Origin: Oscillospiraceae bacterium | GTDB lineage: Bacteria > Bacillota_A > Clostridia > Oscillospirales > Oscillospiraceae | Direction: 5' to 3' | Length of the DNA: 16,043 nt | Assembly (NCBI GenBank): GCA_017398105.1 | Contig: JAFQHF010000033.1 | Coordinates: 1-16,043, forward strand | Made by a program: the position numbers and the translations under genes | Part shown: positions 7,001-13,740 of the stretch, piece after piece | Layout: each line of letters opens with the position of its first letter | Position numbering within the stretch: position 1 is the first letter of the stretch | The notes under the pieces: generated by a model | What the model saw: only the letters and a program-made list of their open reading frames with translations | Told to the model about the DNA's origin: nothing | Databases searched by the model: none

Positions 7001-7921
7001 ATGAAAATCAAACTTTTTTCCTTATTTTTAATCCTGCTCCTGCTGGCGGGCTGTGCTTCGGCTGCCCCGCAGGAGGCGGGTTATACCTTCACCGATGATC
7101 TGGGCCGCACCGTTGCGGTACAGGAGCCGAAGCGGGTGGCCTGTCTGCTGGGCAGCTTTGCCCAGGTCTGGCAGCTTGCCGGCGGCCGGGTGATCGCCAC
7201 TGCGGACGATGCCTGGGATGACCTTGCCCTGGAATTATCCGAAGATACGGTGAACCTGGGCAACACCAAGAATCTGAGCCTGGAGCTGCTGCTGTCGGCG
7301 GAACCGGACTTTATTCTGGCCAGCGCCAACACCCGGCAGAATCTGGAATGGCTGGAAACCCTGGAAGCCACCGGCATTCCCACCGCCTATTTTGACATTT
7401 CGGATTTTGAAGACTACCTGCGCCTGCTGGCGCTGTGCACGGACATCACAGGCCGCAAGGATCTGTATGCGCGCCACGGCACCCAGGTTCAGCAGCAGAT
7501 CGATGCTGTCCTGGAGCAGGCAGACAAACGGGGCACCGCCCCCACGGTGCTGTGTATGCGGGCCTCGGCCTCCATGGTGACGGTGAAAAACAGCGAGGAT
7601 AACGTGCTGGGGGAGATGCTTCACAGTCTCGGCTGTGTGAACATTGCCGATTCCGACACCTCTCTGCTGGAAAACCTGAGCCTGGAAGCCATTCTGGAAG
7701 CAGACCCGGATTTTATCTTCATCGTCCAGCGGGGAGATGACGAGGCGGGTATGCGGGCGTTCGTTGCGGCTATGATGCAGGAGAATCCCGCCTGGCAGCG
7801 CCTGAGCGCCGTGGAGGAGGGAAGGCTCTTCTTTATGGACAAGAACCTGTACAACCTGAAGCCCAACCACCGCTGGGGTGAGGCTTACGAAACATTAGAG
7901 GAAATTCTGGAAAATGGGTAA
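7001..7921 (+). CDS. ABC importer substrate-binding lipoprotein (iron/heme/cobalamin type)
   Basis: Captures a metal chelate outside the cell and hands it to the FecCD permease encoded downstream. The 306-aa protein starts with a lipoprotein signal ending in LLLLAGC, with lipidated Cys at residue 18. It continues as a class III periplasmic-binding fold: DDLGRTVAV (32-40) and EPKRVACL at the start of lobe 1, EPDFILAS mid-protein, then ADPDFIFIV in lobe 2, as in BtuF/FhuD relatives. The frame is open from 6956, but the ATG at 7001 is chosen: GAGG (6989-6992) precedes it, and the earlier stretch overlaps the repeat. The ligand cannot be told from sequence. It is first in an operon with permease and ATPase. 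Confidence 0.88.
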   Translation: MKIKLFSLFLILLLLAGCASAAPQEAGYTFTDDLGRTVAVQEPKRVACLLGSFAQVWQLAGGRVIATADDAWDDLALELSEDTVNLGNTKNLSLELLLSAEPDFILASANTRQNLEWLETLEATGIPTAYFDISDFEDYLRLLALCTDITGRKDLYARHGTQVQQQIDAVLEQADKRGTAPTVLCMRASASMVTVKNSEDNVLGEMLHSLGCVNIADSDTSLLENLSLEAILEADPDFIFIVQRGDDEAGMRAFVAAMMQENPAWQRLSAVEEGRLFFMDKNLYNLKPNHRWGEAYETLEEILENG

Positions 7922-7944
7922 AAAGAGAACAACATCGAAAGAAT

Positions 7945-8062
7945 CTGTCATTGCGAACCAGTCCGCAGACTGGTGTGGTGACCGAAGGGAATGCCTGTGG
8001 TGCAATCCCCTTCGGTTTCGGGAGATTCCCACGCCGGTGTGCGCACCGGCTCGGAATGACAG
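7945..8062. repeat. 118-bp palindromic repeat inside importer operon
   Basis: Near-perfect terminal inverted repeats (CTGTCATTGCG at 7945-7955; reverse complement of CTGTCATTCCG at 8052-8062). Internal hairpins follow: ACCAGT with ACTGGT near 7958-7973, CCGAAGGG with CCCCTTCGG across the middle, and GCCGGTG with CACCGGC near 8033-8050. The shape is a branched cruciform or cloverleaf. From general knowledge, repeats starting TCATTGCGA are dispersed in many bacterial genomes; only one copy is here. It separates the lipoprotein gene from the permease gene. Confidence 0.65.
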
Positions 8063-8087
8063 CGTTGGTGGGAACAAGGGAAAAATT

Positions 8088-9017
8088 ATGCTTGCATGTT
8101 TGACAGCCCTGCTGGCGGCTCTGCTGAGCCTGTGCCTGGGCGCGGCCTCCCTGACGGGGGCCATGGGCAGCTTTATCTTCCGGTATGTCCGTCTGCCGCG
8201 GACGCTGGGCTGTCTGCTGGCCGGGGCGGCTCTGGGCACGGCCGGAGCGGTGATCCAGGGGGTACTGCACAACAGGCTGGCCTCTCCCAGCATCATCGGT
8301 GTCAACGCCGGGGCAGGTCTGGCGGTGACGGTGTGCTGCGCTGCGGGGGCGGTCTCCGGCTGGGCCATTGCCGGGTCGGCCTTTCTGGGGGCGCTGGCAG
8401 CCGTGCTGCTGATCGTCTTCGCGGCGGAGAAGGCGGGCGCTTCCCGCACCACCGTGATCCTGGGCGGTGTGGCGGTGAACGCGGTTCTCAATGCCCTGTC
8501 CGAGGCCGTCACGGTGCTGATCCCGGAAGCGGGTCTCATGAGCGGCGATTTCCGGGTGGGAGGCTTTTCCTCCGTGAGCTATGTGCGGCTGATCCCGGCG
8601 GGGGTGCTGATCCTGGTGAGTCTGACGGCTGTCTTTCTGCTGAGTAACGAGCTGGATGTTTTGTCCCTGGGTGAAGAAACGGCCCAGTCCCTTGGCCTGA
8701 ATGTGAAGCGCATGCGCACCCTGCTTCTGGTGCTGTCAGCCATGCTGGCGGGCAGCGCCGTCAGCTTCGGAGGGCTGCTGGGCTTCGTGGGGCTGATGAT
8801 CCCCCATGCCATGCGGAAATTTGCAGGCGGCGAGAGCCGGTATCTGCTACCCATGTGCGCCTTCGGCGGCGGGGCCTTTGTGACACTGTGCGATACGGCG
8901 GCCAGGGTGGTTTTTGCGCCCTTCGAGCTGCCGGTGGGTATTTTGCTGAACGTGCTGGGCGGGCCCTGCTTTCTCCTGCTCCTGCTGAAGCAGAAGGGAG
9001 GCAGGCTCCATGCTTGA
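8088..9017 (+). CDS. FecCD/BtuC-family ABC importer permease
   Basis: Membrane channel of the importer, pairing with the lipoprotein before it and the ATPase after it. The 309-aa protein is hydrophobic throughout and shows family motifs RLPRTLGCLLAGAALG (35-50), GAVIQGVLHNRLASPSIIGVNAG (about 53-75) and, near residues 226-245, LLGFVGLMIPHAMRKFAGG, the region that contacts the ATPase. The loop after the first membrane segment is shorter than usual. The frame is open from an ATG at 7914 that overlaps the lipoprotein stop. That would put 58 residues, mostly translated repeat, before the first membrane helix. I prefer the ATG at 8088, which has AAGGG 7 nt upstream and starts right at the helix. 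The stop overlaps the ATPase start by 8 nt, indicating coupled translation. Confidence 0.9.
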   Translation: MLACLTALLAALLSLCLGAASLTGAMGSFIFRYVRLPRTLGCLLAGAALGTAGAVIQGVLHNRLASPSIIGVNAGAGLAVTVCCAAGAVSGWAIAGSAFLGALAAVLLIVFAAEKAGASRTTVILGGVAVNAVLNALSEAVTVLIPEAGLMSGDFRVGGFSSVSYVRLIPAGVLILVSLTAVFLLSNELDVLSLGEETAQSLGLNVKRMRTLLLVLSAMLAGSAVSFGGLLGFVGLMIPHAMRKFAGGESRYLLPMCAFGGGAFVTLCDTAARVVFAPFELPVGILLNVLGGPCFLLLLLKQKGGRLHA

Positions 9018-9762
9018 GATCCGGAATCTGACGGCAGGCTATCCCGGCAATCCGGTGCTCCGGGGTATTGACCTGGACATTCCGGAGGGTGCCGTCACCG
9101 TTATCGCAGGCCCCAACGGCTGCGGAAAATCCACATTGCTGAAGGCTCTGGCGGGCATCCTGCCTGCCCGGGGCGCCGTGACACTGGAGGGTCAGCCCCT
9201 TCTGACTCCGGAGCCCCGGCTGCTGGCCCGGAAGATCGCCTATCTGCCCCAGAACCGCCCTGTGCCGGAGATCACCGTCAGGCGGCTGGTGCTTCACGGC
9301 CGGTTCCCGTACTTAAGCTATCCACGCAGATACCGTCCGGAGGATGCGGCAATTGCCGAAGCCGCCATGGCCCGGATGGGGATCTCCGACCTGGCGGACC
9401 GGCCCCTGACCAGCCTTTCCGGCGGCCAGCGGCAGAAGGTCTACATCGCCATGGCCCTGGCCCAGGATACCCCGGTGGTGCTGCTGGATGAACCCAATGC
9501 CTTTCTGGACATTTCCCACCAGCTGCAGCTGATGGCTCTGGCGAAGGGGCTGGCATCGGAGGGGAAAACCCTGGTGACGGTGCTCCATGACCTGACCCTG
9601 GCTCTGGAAAACGCGGATTCTCTGGCGGTGCTCTCGGAAGGCCGGGTGCTGCAGCAGGGAAGCCCGGAGGAAATTTTCGCCTCCGGCTGCCTGACGGAGG
9701 CCTTCGGCGTAACGGTGGACCGCATCCGGACACCCGGAGGGTGGAAATATTATTATGGTTAA
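9010..9762 (+). CDS. FecE/BtuD-family ABC importer ATPase
   Basis: Cytoplasmic ATPase powering uptake with the FecCD permease. The 250-aa protein has Walker A GPNGCGKST (34-42), Q-loop LPQNRP (79-84), signature LSGGQRQKV (136-144), Walker B VVLLDEP (156-162), D-loop FLD (165-167) and switch histidine H193 in VLHDLTLAL, typical of the iron-siderophore/heme/cobalamin group. The ATG overlaps the permease stop by 8 nt and has GGGAGG (8996-9001) 8 nt upstream inside the permease gene. The frame is complete and no catalytic residue is missing. It is the last gene of the importer operon. A GTAG-headed hairpin with a following T run lies 5 nt after the stop and may terminate the transcript. Confidence 0.93.
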   Translation: MLEIRNLTAGYPGNPVLRGIDLDIPEGAVTVIAGPNGCGKSTLLKALAGILPARGAVTLEGQPLLTPEPRLLARKIAYLPQNRPVPEITVRRLVLHGRFPYLSYPRRYRPEDAAIAEAAMARMGISDLADRPLTSLSGGQRQKVYIAMALAQDTPVVLLDEPNAFLDISHQLQLMALAKGLASEGKTLVTVLHDLTLALENADSLAVLSEGRVLQQGSPEEIFASGCLTEAFGVTVDRIRTPGGWKYYYG

Positions 9763-9766
9763 CCAA

Positions 9767-9799
9767 GTAGGGGAGGGATTTATCCCTCCCTCATTTTTT
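9767..9799 (+). repeat. GTAG-headed REP-like hairpin, copy 4, possible terminator
   Basis: GTAG (9767-9770) then a perfect 9-bp stem (9771-9779 with 9782-9790) around TT. A run of six T (9794-9799) follows, so this copy may double as the terminator of the importer operon. Its stem begins GGGAGG. Confidence 0.7.
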
Positions 9800-9849
9800 C
9801 GTCTTTCCCCGCTGCCAGAATTTCAGCTCGGTGGAGACCGGTACATTCA

Positions 9850-9873
9850 GGGCGGAATGAATTCCGCCCCTAC
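9850..9873 (-). repeat. GTAG-headed REP-like hairpin, copy 5
   Basis: On the minus strand GTAG (9873-9870) is followed by a perfect 9-bp stem (9861-9869 with 9850-9858) around a 2-nt centre. The stem begins GGGCGG, the other subtype, and the orientation is opposite to copy 4. Confidence 0.7.
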
Positions 9874-9889
9874 AAAGCGAGCCCATCCC

Positions 9890-9914
9890 GTAGGGGAGGA
9901 TTTTAAATCCTCCC
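9890..9914 (+). repeat. GTAG-headed REP-like hairpin, copy 6
   Basis: GTAG (9890-9893) then a perfect 10-bp stem (9894-9903 with 9905-9914) around a single T. The stem begins GGGAGG, the same subtype and orientation as copy 4. Confidence 0.7.
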
Positions 9915-9967
9915 TCCTGATTTCGTCCAACGGCGTGCCCGGAGCAGATGCAGCCGCGCAGCCCTGA

Positions 9968-9992
9968 GGGCGGATTGGAAATCCGCCCCTAC
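9968..9992 (-). repeat. GTAG-headed REP-like hairpin, copy 7
   Basis: On the minus strand GTAG (9992-9989) is followed by a perfect 8-bp stem (9981-9988 with 9968-9975) around a 5-nt loop. The stem begins GGGCGG, the same subtype and orientation as copy 5. With copies 4-6 it fills most of the 349-bp gap between the importer and export operons. Confidence 0.7.
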
Positions 9993-10032
9993 CGGATATC
10001 TATGCTGCGGGAAACGTATTTTCTATAATTTG

Positions 10033-10075
10033 TTTACAATAATTTCAGATAACTTTCAGTAGGGTATATTACAAT
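10033..10075 (+). promoter_or_regulatory. Export-operon promoter with 11-bp-periodic operator
   Basis: TTTACA (10033), TTTCAG (10043) and TTTCAG (10054) repeat every 10-11 bp. The last ends exactly 10 nt before TACAAT (10070-10075), a plausible -10. No good -35 exists. In E. coli, the PhoB box takes the place of the -35 about 10 nt upstream of the -10, and this layout matches that. An alternative -10 is TATATT (10065-10070). Transcription would start about 30 nt before the ATG. Confidence 0.5.
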
Positions 10076-10111
10076 GATAGCTGTAACAATTATCCATAAG
10101 GAGCGTTTACC

Positions 10112-11863
10112 ATGAGTGATCAGAACCAGCGGGGCGAAGAATTATTCGAGACGCTAAGCAAGAACAAAAAGCAGCGCAGAAAGAAGCTGATCCGCAATGT
10201 GGTCATTGCCATCATCACCCTTGCGGTGATCCTGGTGGTGGCCGTGATCCTGCTGCGCCGGAACGTGGAAGCCCGGTTTGCTGCAGGCGAGGCGGAGGTT
10301 CAGGCCTATACGGTGAAGACCGGTACCATCCATACCGTAGTCTCCGGCAGCGGCATTCTGTCCGAGGAGGATCTGGAGCAGCTGACCGTGCCGGAGGGCG
10401 TGGAAATCAACGAAGTCGTTGTGGATGCAGGCGATGCCGTTTCTCAGGGCGACCTGCTGGCCACTGTGGACATGGCCACCGTCATGACCACCCTGTCCTC
10501 CCTGCAGGAGCAGCTGGATGATCTGGATGACGATATCGACGATGCCCGGGGCGAGGAGGCCTCTTCCTCCGTTACCGCAGGCATTACCGGCCGGGTCAAG
10601 CGGATCTTTGCGGAGCCCGGCATGGACGTTTCCGCCTGCATGGCGGAAAACGGCGCCCTGGCTGTGCTGAGTCTGGACGGCTATATGGCTGTGGATCTGC
10701 AGACCGATCTGCTTTCCAAGGGGGATACGGTCACCGTCCTCCGGGAGGACGGCAAGGAGCTGGAGGGCAGTGTTTCCGCTGCTGCCGGCGGCAGCGCCAC
10801 GGTTCTTGTCACCGACAACGGCCCCCGGTTTGATGAGGAGGTCACCGTTCTGGCATCCGACGGCACCGAGGCCGGTTCCGGTAAGCTCTATATCCATAAT
10901 CCCCTGGCAGTTACCGGCTACGCCGGCACCATCAAGACCGTGTCCGCCAAGGAAAATGCCAAGGTCAATGCCTGGGCACGGCTGTTTACCCTGAAGGATA
11001 CCAGCTTCTCCGCCAACTATGACACCCTGCTCCGGGAGCGTGCCGAGCTGGAGGAAGATCTGCTGGCCCTGCTGACCATCTACCGGGACGGCGCACTGCT
11101 GGCCCCCATGGATGGCCGCATCAGCAGCGTGGAATTTGAAAGCGAGGAGGAGACTGCTGCCGCAGCCTCCGCAAGCACCGCCTCTGCCTATTCTGCCTAC
11201 GCAGCCTATGGCTACGGAACTACGGCCACCACGACCACCGCATCTGCCGCGGCAACCGAAGTGGACGGCACCGCTGTGCTGACACTGTACCCCGACATTG
11301 CCATGAGCATCACCATCAGCATCGATGAAACGGACATTCTGGCCCTGAAGGAAGGCCAGAAGGCGGACATCGAAGTTTCCTCCGTCAGCGAGGAGCTGTT
11401 CAGCGGTGAGGTGACGGAAATCAGCAAGGTGGCGGACACCTCCACCGGCGTGACCATGTATTCCGCCGAGATCACCCTGGATAAGGCAGAGGGGATGCTC
11501 CCCGGCATGACTGCCTCCGTGGATATCAAGATCGAGGGCGTGGAAAATGCCCTGATCATTCCCATCGATGCCCTGCACCAGACCAGCGCCATCAGCTATG
11601 TGTACACCACCTATGATGAAAAGACACAGCAGTACGGCGGCATGGTGGAGGTCACCACCGGCATGCAGAACGACAACGAGGTGGAGATCCTTTCCGGCCT
11701 GCAGGCGGGCGATGTGATCTACTACACCGAGGCCCCTGAGAATATCTTTGCGGCCTTCGCTGCCATGGGCGGCATGGGCGGCGGTATGCCCGGCGGCATG
11801 GGCGGCATGGGCGGACGGCCCGGCAATATGGGCGGCGGCCAGATGCCGGACCGCGGCAGATAA
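10112..11863 (+). CDS. Export ABC system adaptor A (MacA/YknX-like, HlyD family)
   Basis: Membrane-fusion-type adaptor for the MacB-like exporter encoded just downstream. The 583-aa protein has a basic N-tail, a membrane anchor (about 27-48) and an outside portion. Lipoyl-like strands lie at 91-120 (VPEGVEINEVVVDAGDAVSQGDLL), then a short helix (122-146). A second strand-rich module spans 152-295, a second short helix 303-325, and LLAPMDGRISSV 329-340. An Ala/Ser/Thr/Tyr-rich linker covers 347-383. Beta-barrel and membrane-proximal-like parts (384-545) include LTLYPDIAMSITISIDETDI and GMLPGMTASVDI. It ends in a Gly/Met-rich tail (551-577). The helical hairpin is far shorter than in Gram-negative MacA, as expected without TolC. 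AAGGAG lies 8 nt before the ATG. It is a paralogue of the last gene of the operon. Confidence 0.88.
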   Translation: MSDQNQRGEELFETLSKNKKQRRKKLIRNVVIAIITLAVILVVAVILLRRNVEARFAAGEAEVQAYTVKTGTIHTVVSGSGILSEEDLEQLTVPEGVEINEVVVDAGDAVSQGDLLATVDMATVMTTLSSLQEQLDDLDDDIDDARGEEASSSVTAGITGRVKRIFAEPGMDVSACMAENGALAVLSLDGYMAVDLQTDLLSKGDTVTVLREDGKELEGSVSAAAGGSATVLVTDNGPRFDEEVTVLASDGTEAGSGKLYIHNPLAVTGYAGTIKTVSAKENAKVNAWARLFTLKDTSFSANYDTLLRERAELEEDLLALLTIYRDGALLAPMDGRISSVEFESEEETAAAASASTASAYSAYAAYGYGTTATTTTASAAATEVDGTAVLTLYPDIAMSITISIDETDILALKEGQKADIEVSSVSEELFSGEVTEISKVADTSTGVTMYSAEITLDKAEGMLPGMTASVDIKIEGVENALIIPIDALHQTSAISYVYTTYDEKTQQYGGMVEVTTGMQNDNEVEILSGLQAGDVIYYTEAPENIFAAFAAMGGMGGGMPGGMGGMGGRPGNMGGGQMPDRGR

Positions 11864-11873
11864 GGAGGCCCCT

Positions 11874-12545
11874 ATGATCCAACTGAAAGAGGTCTGCAAA
11901 TTCTATCAGGTGGGTGACGATCGTGTCCGTGCGCTGGATCATGCAACGCTGCACATCAAGCCCCATGAATTTGTCAGCATCATCGGCCCCTCCGGCTCCG
12001 GCAAGTCCACCATGATGAACATCATCGGGTGTCTTGACGTGGCGGACGCAGGCGAGTACCTGCTGGACGGCCTGCCCATTGAAAGCTATTCTGAAAACCA
12101 GCTGGCGAAGATCCGCAACGAAAAGATCGGCTTCGTGTTCCAGCAGTTCAATCTGATCCCCAAGCTCACCGCCGAGGAAAATGTGGAGCTGCCTCTGATC
12201 TATCAGAAGGTACCCAAGGCCCAGCGGGCAGAGCGGGTGAAGCAGGCCCTGGAAAAGGTGAACCTGTACCAGCGGGCCAAGCATCTGCCCACGGAGCTTT
12301 CCGGCGGACAGCAGCAGCGTGTGGCCATTGCCCGGGCCATCGTCACCAATCCCAAGCTGATTCTGGCAGACGAGCCCACCGGTGCACTGGATTCCAAGAC
12401 CAGCCAGGAGATCATCGACATTTTCCATGACCTCCATTCCCAGGGAAACACCATCGTCCTGATCACCCACGACAATGACGTGGCGAAACAGGCGGAGCGC
12501 TCCATCCACATTCTGGATGGCCGGATTTCGGAGGTGAAGCTGTAA
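11874..12545 (+). CDS. MacB/LolD-type ABC exporter ATPase
   Basis: Cytoplasmic ATPase of a mechanotransmission-type (MacB/LolCDE/YknY) ABC system that works with the FtsX-like permease. The 223-aa protein has Walker A GPSGSGKST (38-46), Q-loop VFQQFNL (Q90), signature LSGGQQQRVAIARA (142-155), Walker B LILADEPTGALD (162-173) and switch H199 in LITHD, all intact. The frame is open from 11748, but the ATG at 11874 is chosen: AAGGAGG (11862-11868) overlaps the adaptor A stop and sits 5 nt before it, and the family's usual start MIQLKEV falls here. Its stop shares one base with the permease start (TAATG), so the pair is translationally coupled. Confidence 0.94.
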   Translation: MIQLKEVCKFYQVGDDRVRALDHATLHIKPHEFVSIIGPSGSGKSTMMNIIGCLDVADAGEYLLDGLPIESYSENQLAKIRNEKIGFVFQQFNLIPKLTAEENVELPLIYQKVPKAQRAERVKQALEKVNLYQRAKHLPTELSGGQQQRVAIARAIVTNPKLILADEPTGALDSKTSQEIIDIFHDLHSQGNTIVLITHDNDVAKQAERSIHILDGRISEVKL

Positions 12546-13735
12546 TGCAGTCTTTTGTTATGGCATTGCGCTCCATCAGCGCGAACAAGATGCGTGCGGT
12601 GCTGACCATGCTGGGCATCATCATCGGCGTTATGGCCCTGGTGGTTCTGGTGAGCCTGGTCAACGGCGCCACCAATTCCGTCACCAGCGCCGTGTCCGAC
12701 CTGGGCAGCAGCTCTGTCACCGTTACCATTTCCGATGATAAGGGAAAGCCTGTCACCCTGGAAGACCTGGACAACTGGATGGAACGGGAGCCGGGCATGG
12801 GCGAGCTGGCACCCTATACCACCGCATCTCTGGTGGGCAGGCACGGGGCCAACTACGGCACTGTCACCGTTTACGGCACCACCCCCGCCTACTATAACAT
12901 CCAGGCCATGCAGCTTTCCATGGGCCGCTGGCTGAAGGATGTGGACATTTCCAACAACAGCTATGTGTGCATCATCACCGAGAATACGGCAGAGGAGCTC
13001 ATCGGCTATACCGACTGCGTGGGCCAGACCCTGAGCCTGGGCGGCGTGGAGTACAGCATCGTGGGTGTCCTGCAGGATGACGAGGATTCCCTGACCTCCA
13101 TCCTGACCTCCGGATCCCTGATGGCCTATATCCCCTATACCTCTCTGATCCGCCTCAGCGACAGCGTGGTTTCCGATGTTACCACCTTCTATATCAGCGC
13201 CCCGGAGGGGGGCAGTGTGGAACAGGCGGACGAGACCATCGAGCGGATTCTGCTGGAGCGGTTCGACCAGGATGAGGATGCCTTCAATGTTTCCACCTCT
13301 GCCTTCCTGGAGGAGGCTATGGACGATATCACCTCGGTGCTTTCCGTGCTGCTGGGCGGCATCGCCGCCATCTCTCTGGTGGTAGGCGGCATCGGCATCA
13401 TGAATATCATGATGGTCACCGTCACCGAGCGTACCCGGGAGATCGGCATCCGCAAGGCCATCGGCGCCAGCCGGGGCACCATTCTGACCCAGTTTCTGAT
13501 GGAGGCTGTGGTATTGTGCATGATGGGCTGCGGTCTGGGTATTTTCCTGAGCTGGGCGATTCTGCAGGTGGTGTCCACCGTGGTGGCCAGCACCGGCATC
13601 GTCTTTACCCTGGACGGCGGCGTGGTGCTGCTGGCGGTTATTTTCTGCTTCATCATCGGCGTGGTTTTCGGCATGTACCCTGCCAATAAGGCCGCCAAGA
13701 TGAAGCCCATCGATGCCCTGCACTACGGAGGTTAA
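12545..13735 (+). CDS. MacB/FtsX-type ABC permease
   Basis: Membrane half of the exporter. The 396-aa protein has the classic layout: membrane helix 1 (about 17-39), a large outside MacB periplasmic-core domain (40-265), then three helices (about 266-290, 318-342, 356-380). Characteristic motifs are LRSISANKMRAVLTMLGIIIGV (8-29), GGIGIMNIMMVTVTERTREIGIRKAIGA (about 280-307) and the end YPANKAAKMKPIDALHYGG. Family knowledge places this type in export or sensing of peptides, antibiotics or lipids by moving an outside adaptor, rather than by passing substrate through a central channel. Substrate is unknown here. It lies in one operon between the ATPase and adaptor B, with 5 nt to the next gene. 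Confidence 0.94.
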   Translation: MQSFVMALRSISANKMRAVLTMLGIIIGVMALVVLVSLVNGATNSVTSAVSDLGSSSVTVTISDDKGKPVTLEDLDNWMEREPGMGELAPYTTASLVGRHGANYGTVTVYGTTPAYYNIQAMQLSMGRWLKDVDISNNSYVCIITENTAEELIGYTDCVGQTLSLGGVEYSIVGVLQDDEDSLTSILTSGSLMAYIPYTSLIRLSDSVVSDVTTFYISAPEGGSVEQADETIERILLERFDQDEDAFNVSTSAFLEEAMDDITSVLSVLLGGIAAISLVVGGIGIMNIMMVTVTERTREIGIRKAIGASRGTILTQFLMEAVVLCMMGCGLGIFLSWAILQVVSTVVASTGIVFTLDGGVVLLAVIFCFIIGVVFGMYPANKAAKMKPIDALHYGG

Positions 13736-13740
13736 GCCCT

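Noticed and set aside
9767..9992. CRISPR array
   Set aside because: The repeats are palindromic, differ in sequence and alternate in orientation with irregular spacing, unlike CRISPR direct repeats.
10154..11899. 581-codon open frame on the minus strand
   Set aside because: Antisense to adaptor A, rich in His and Gly, with no start signal or domain. The plus-strand gene has a ribosome binding site and clear homology.
12203..13723. 506-codon open frame on the minus strand
   Set aside because: Antisense to the exporter ATPase and permease, both firmly identified by motifs. His/Gln-rich composition marks a shadow frame.
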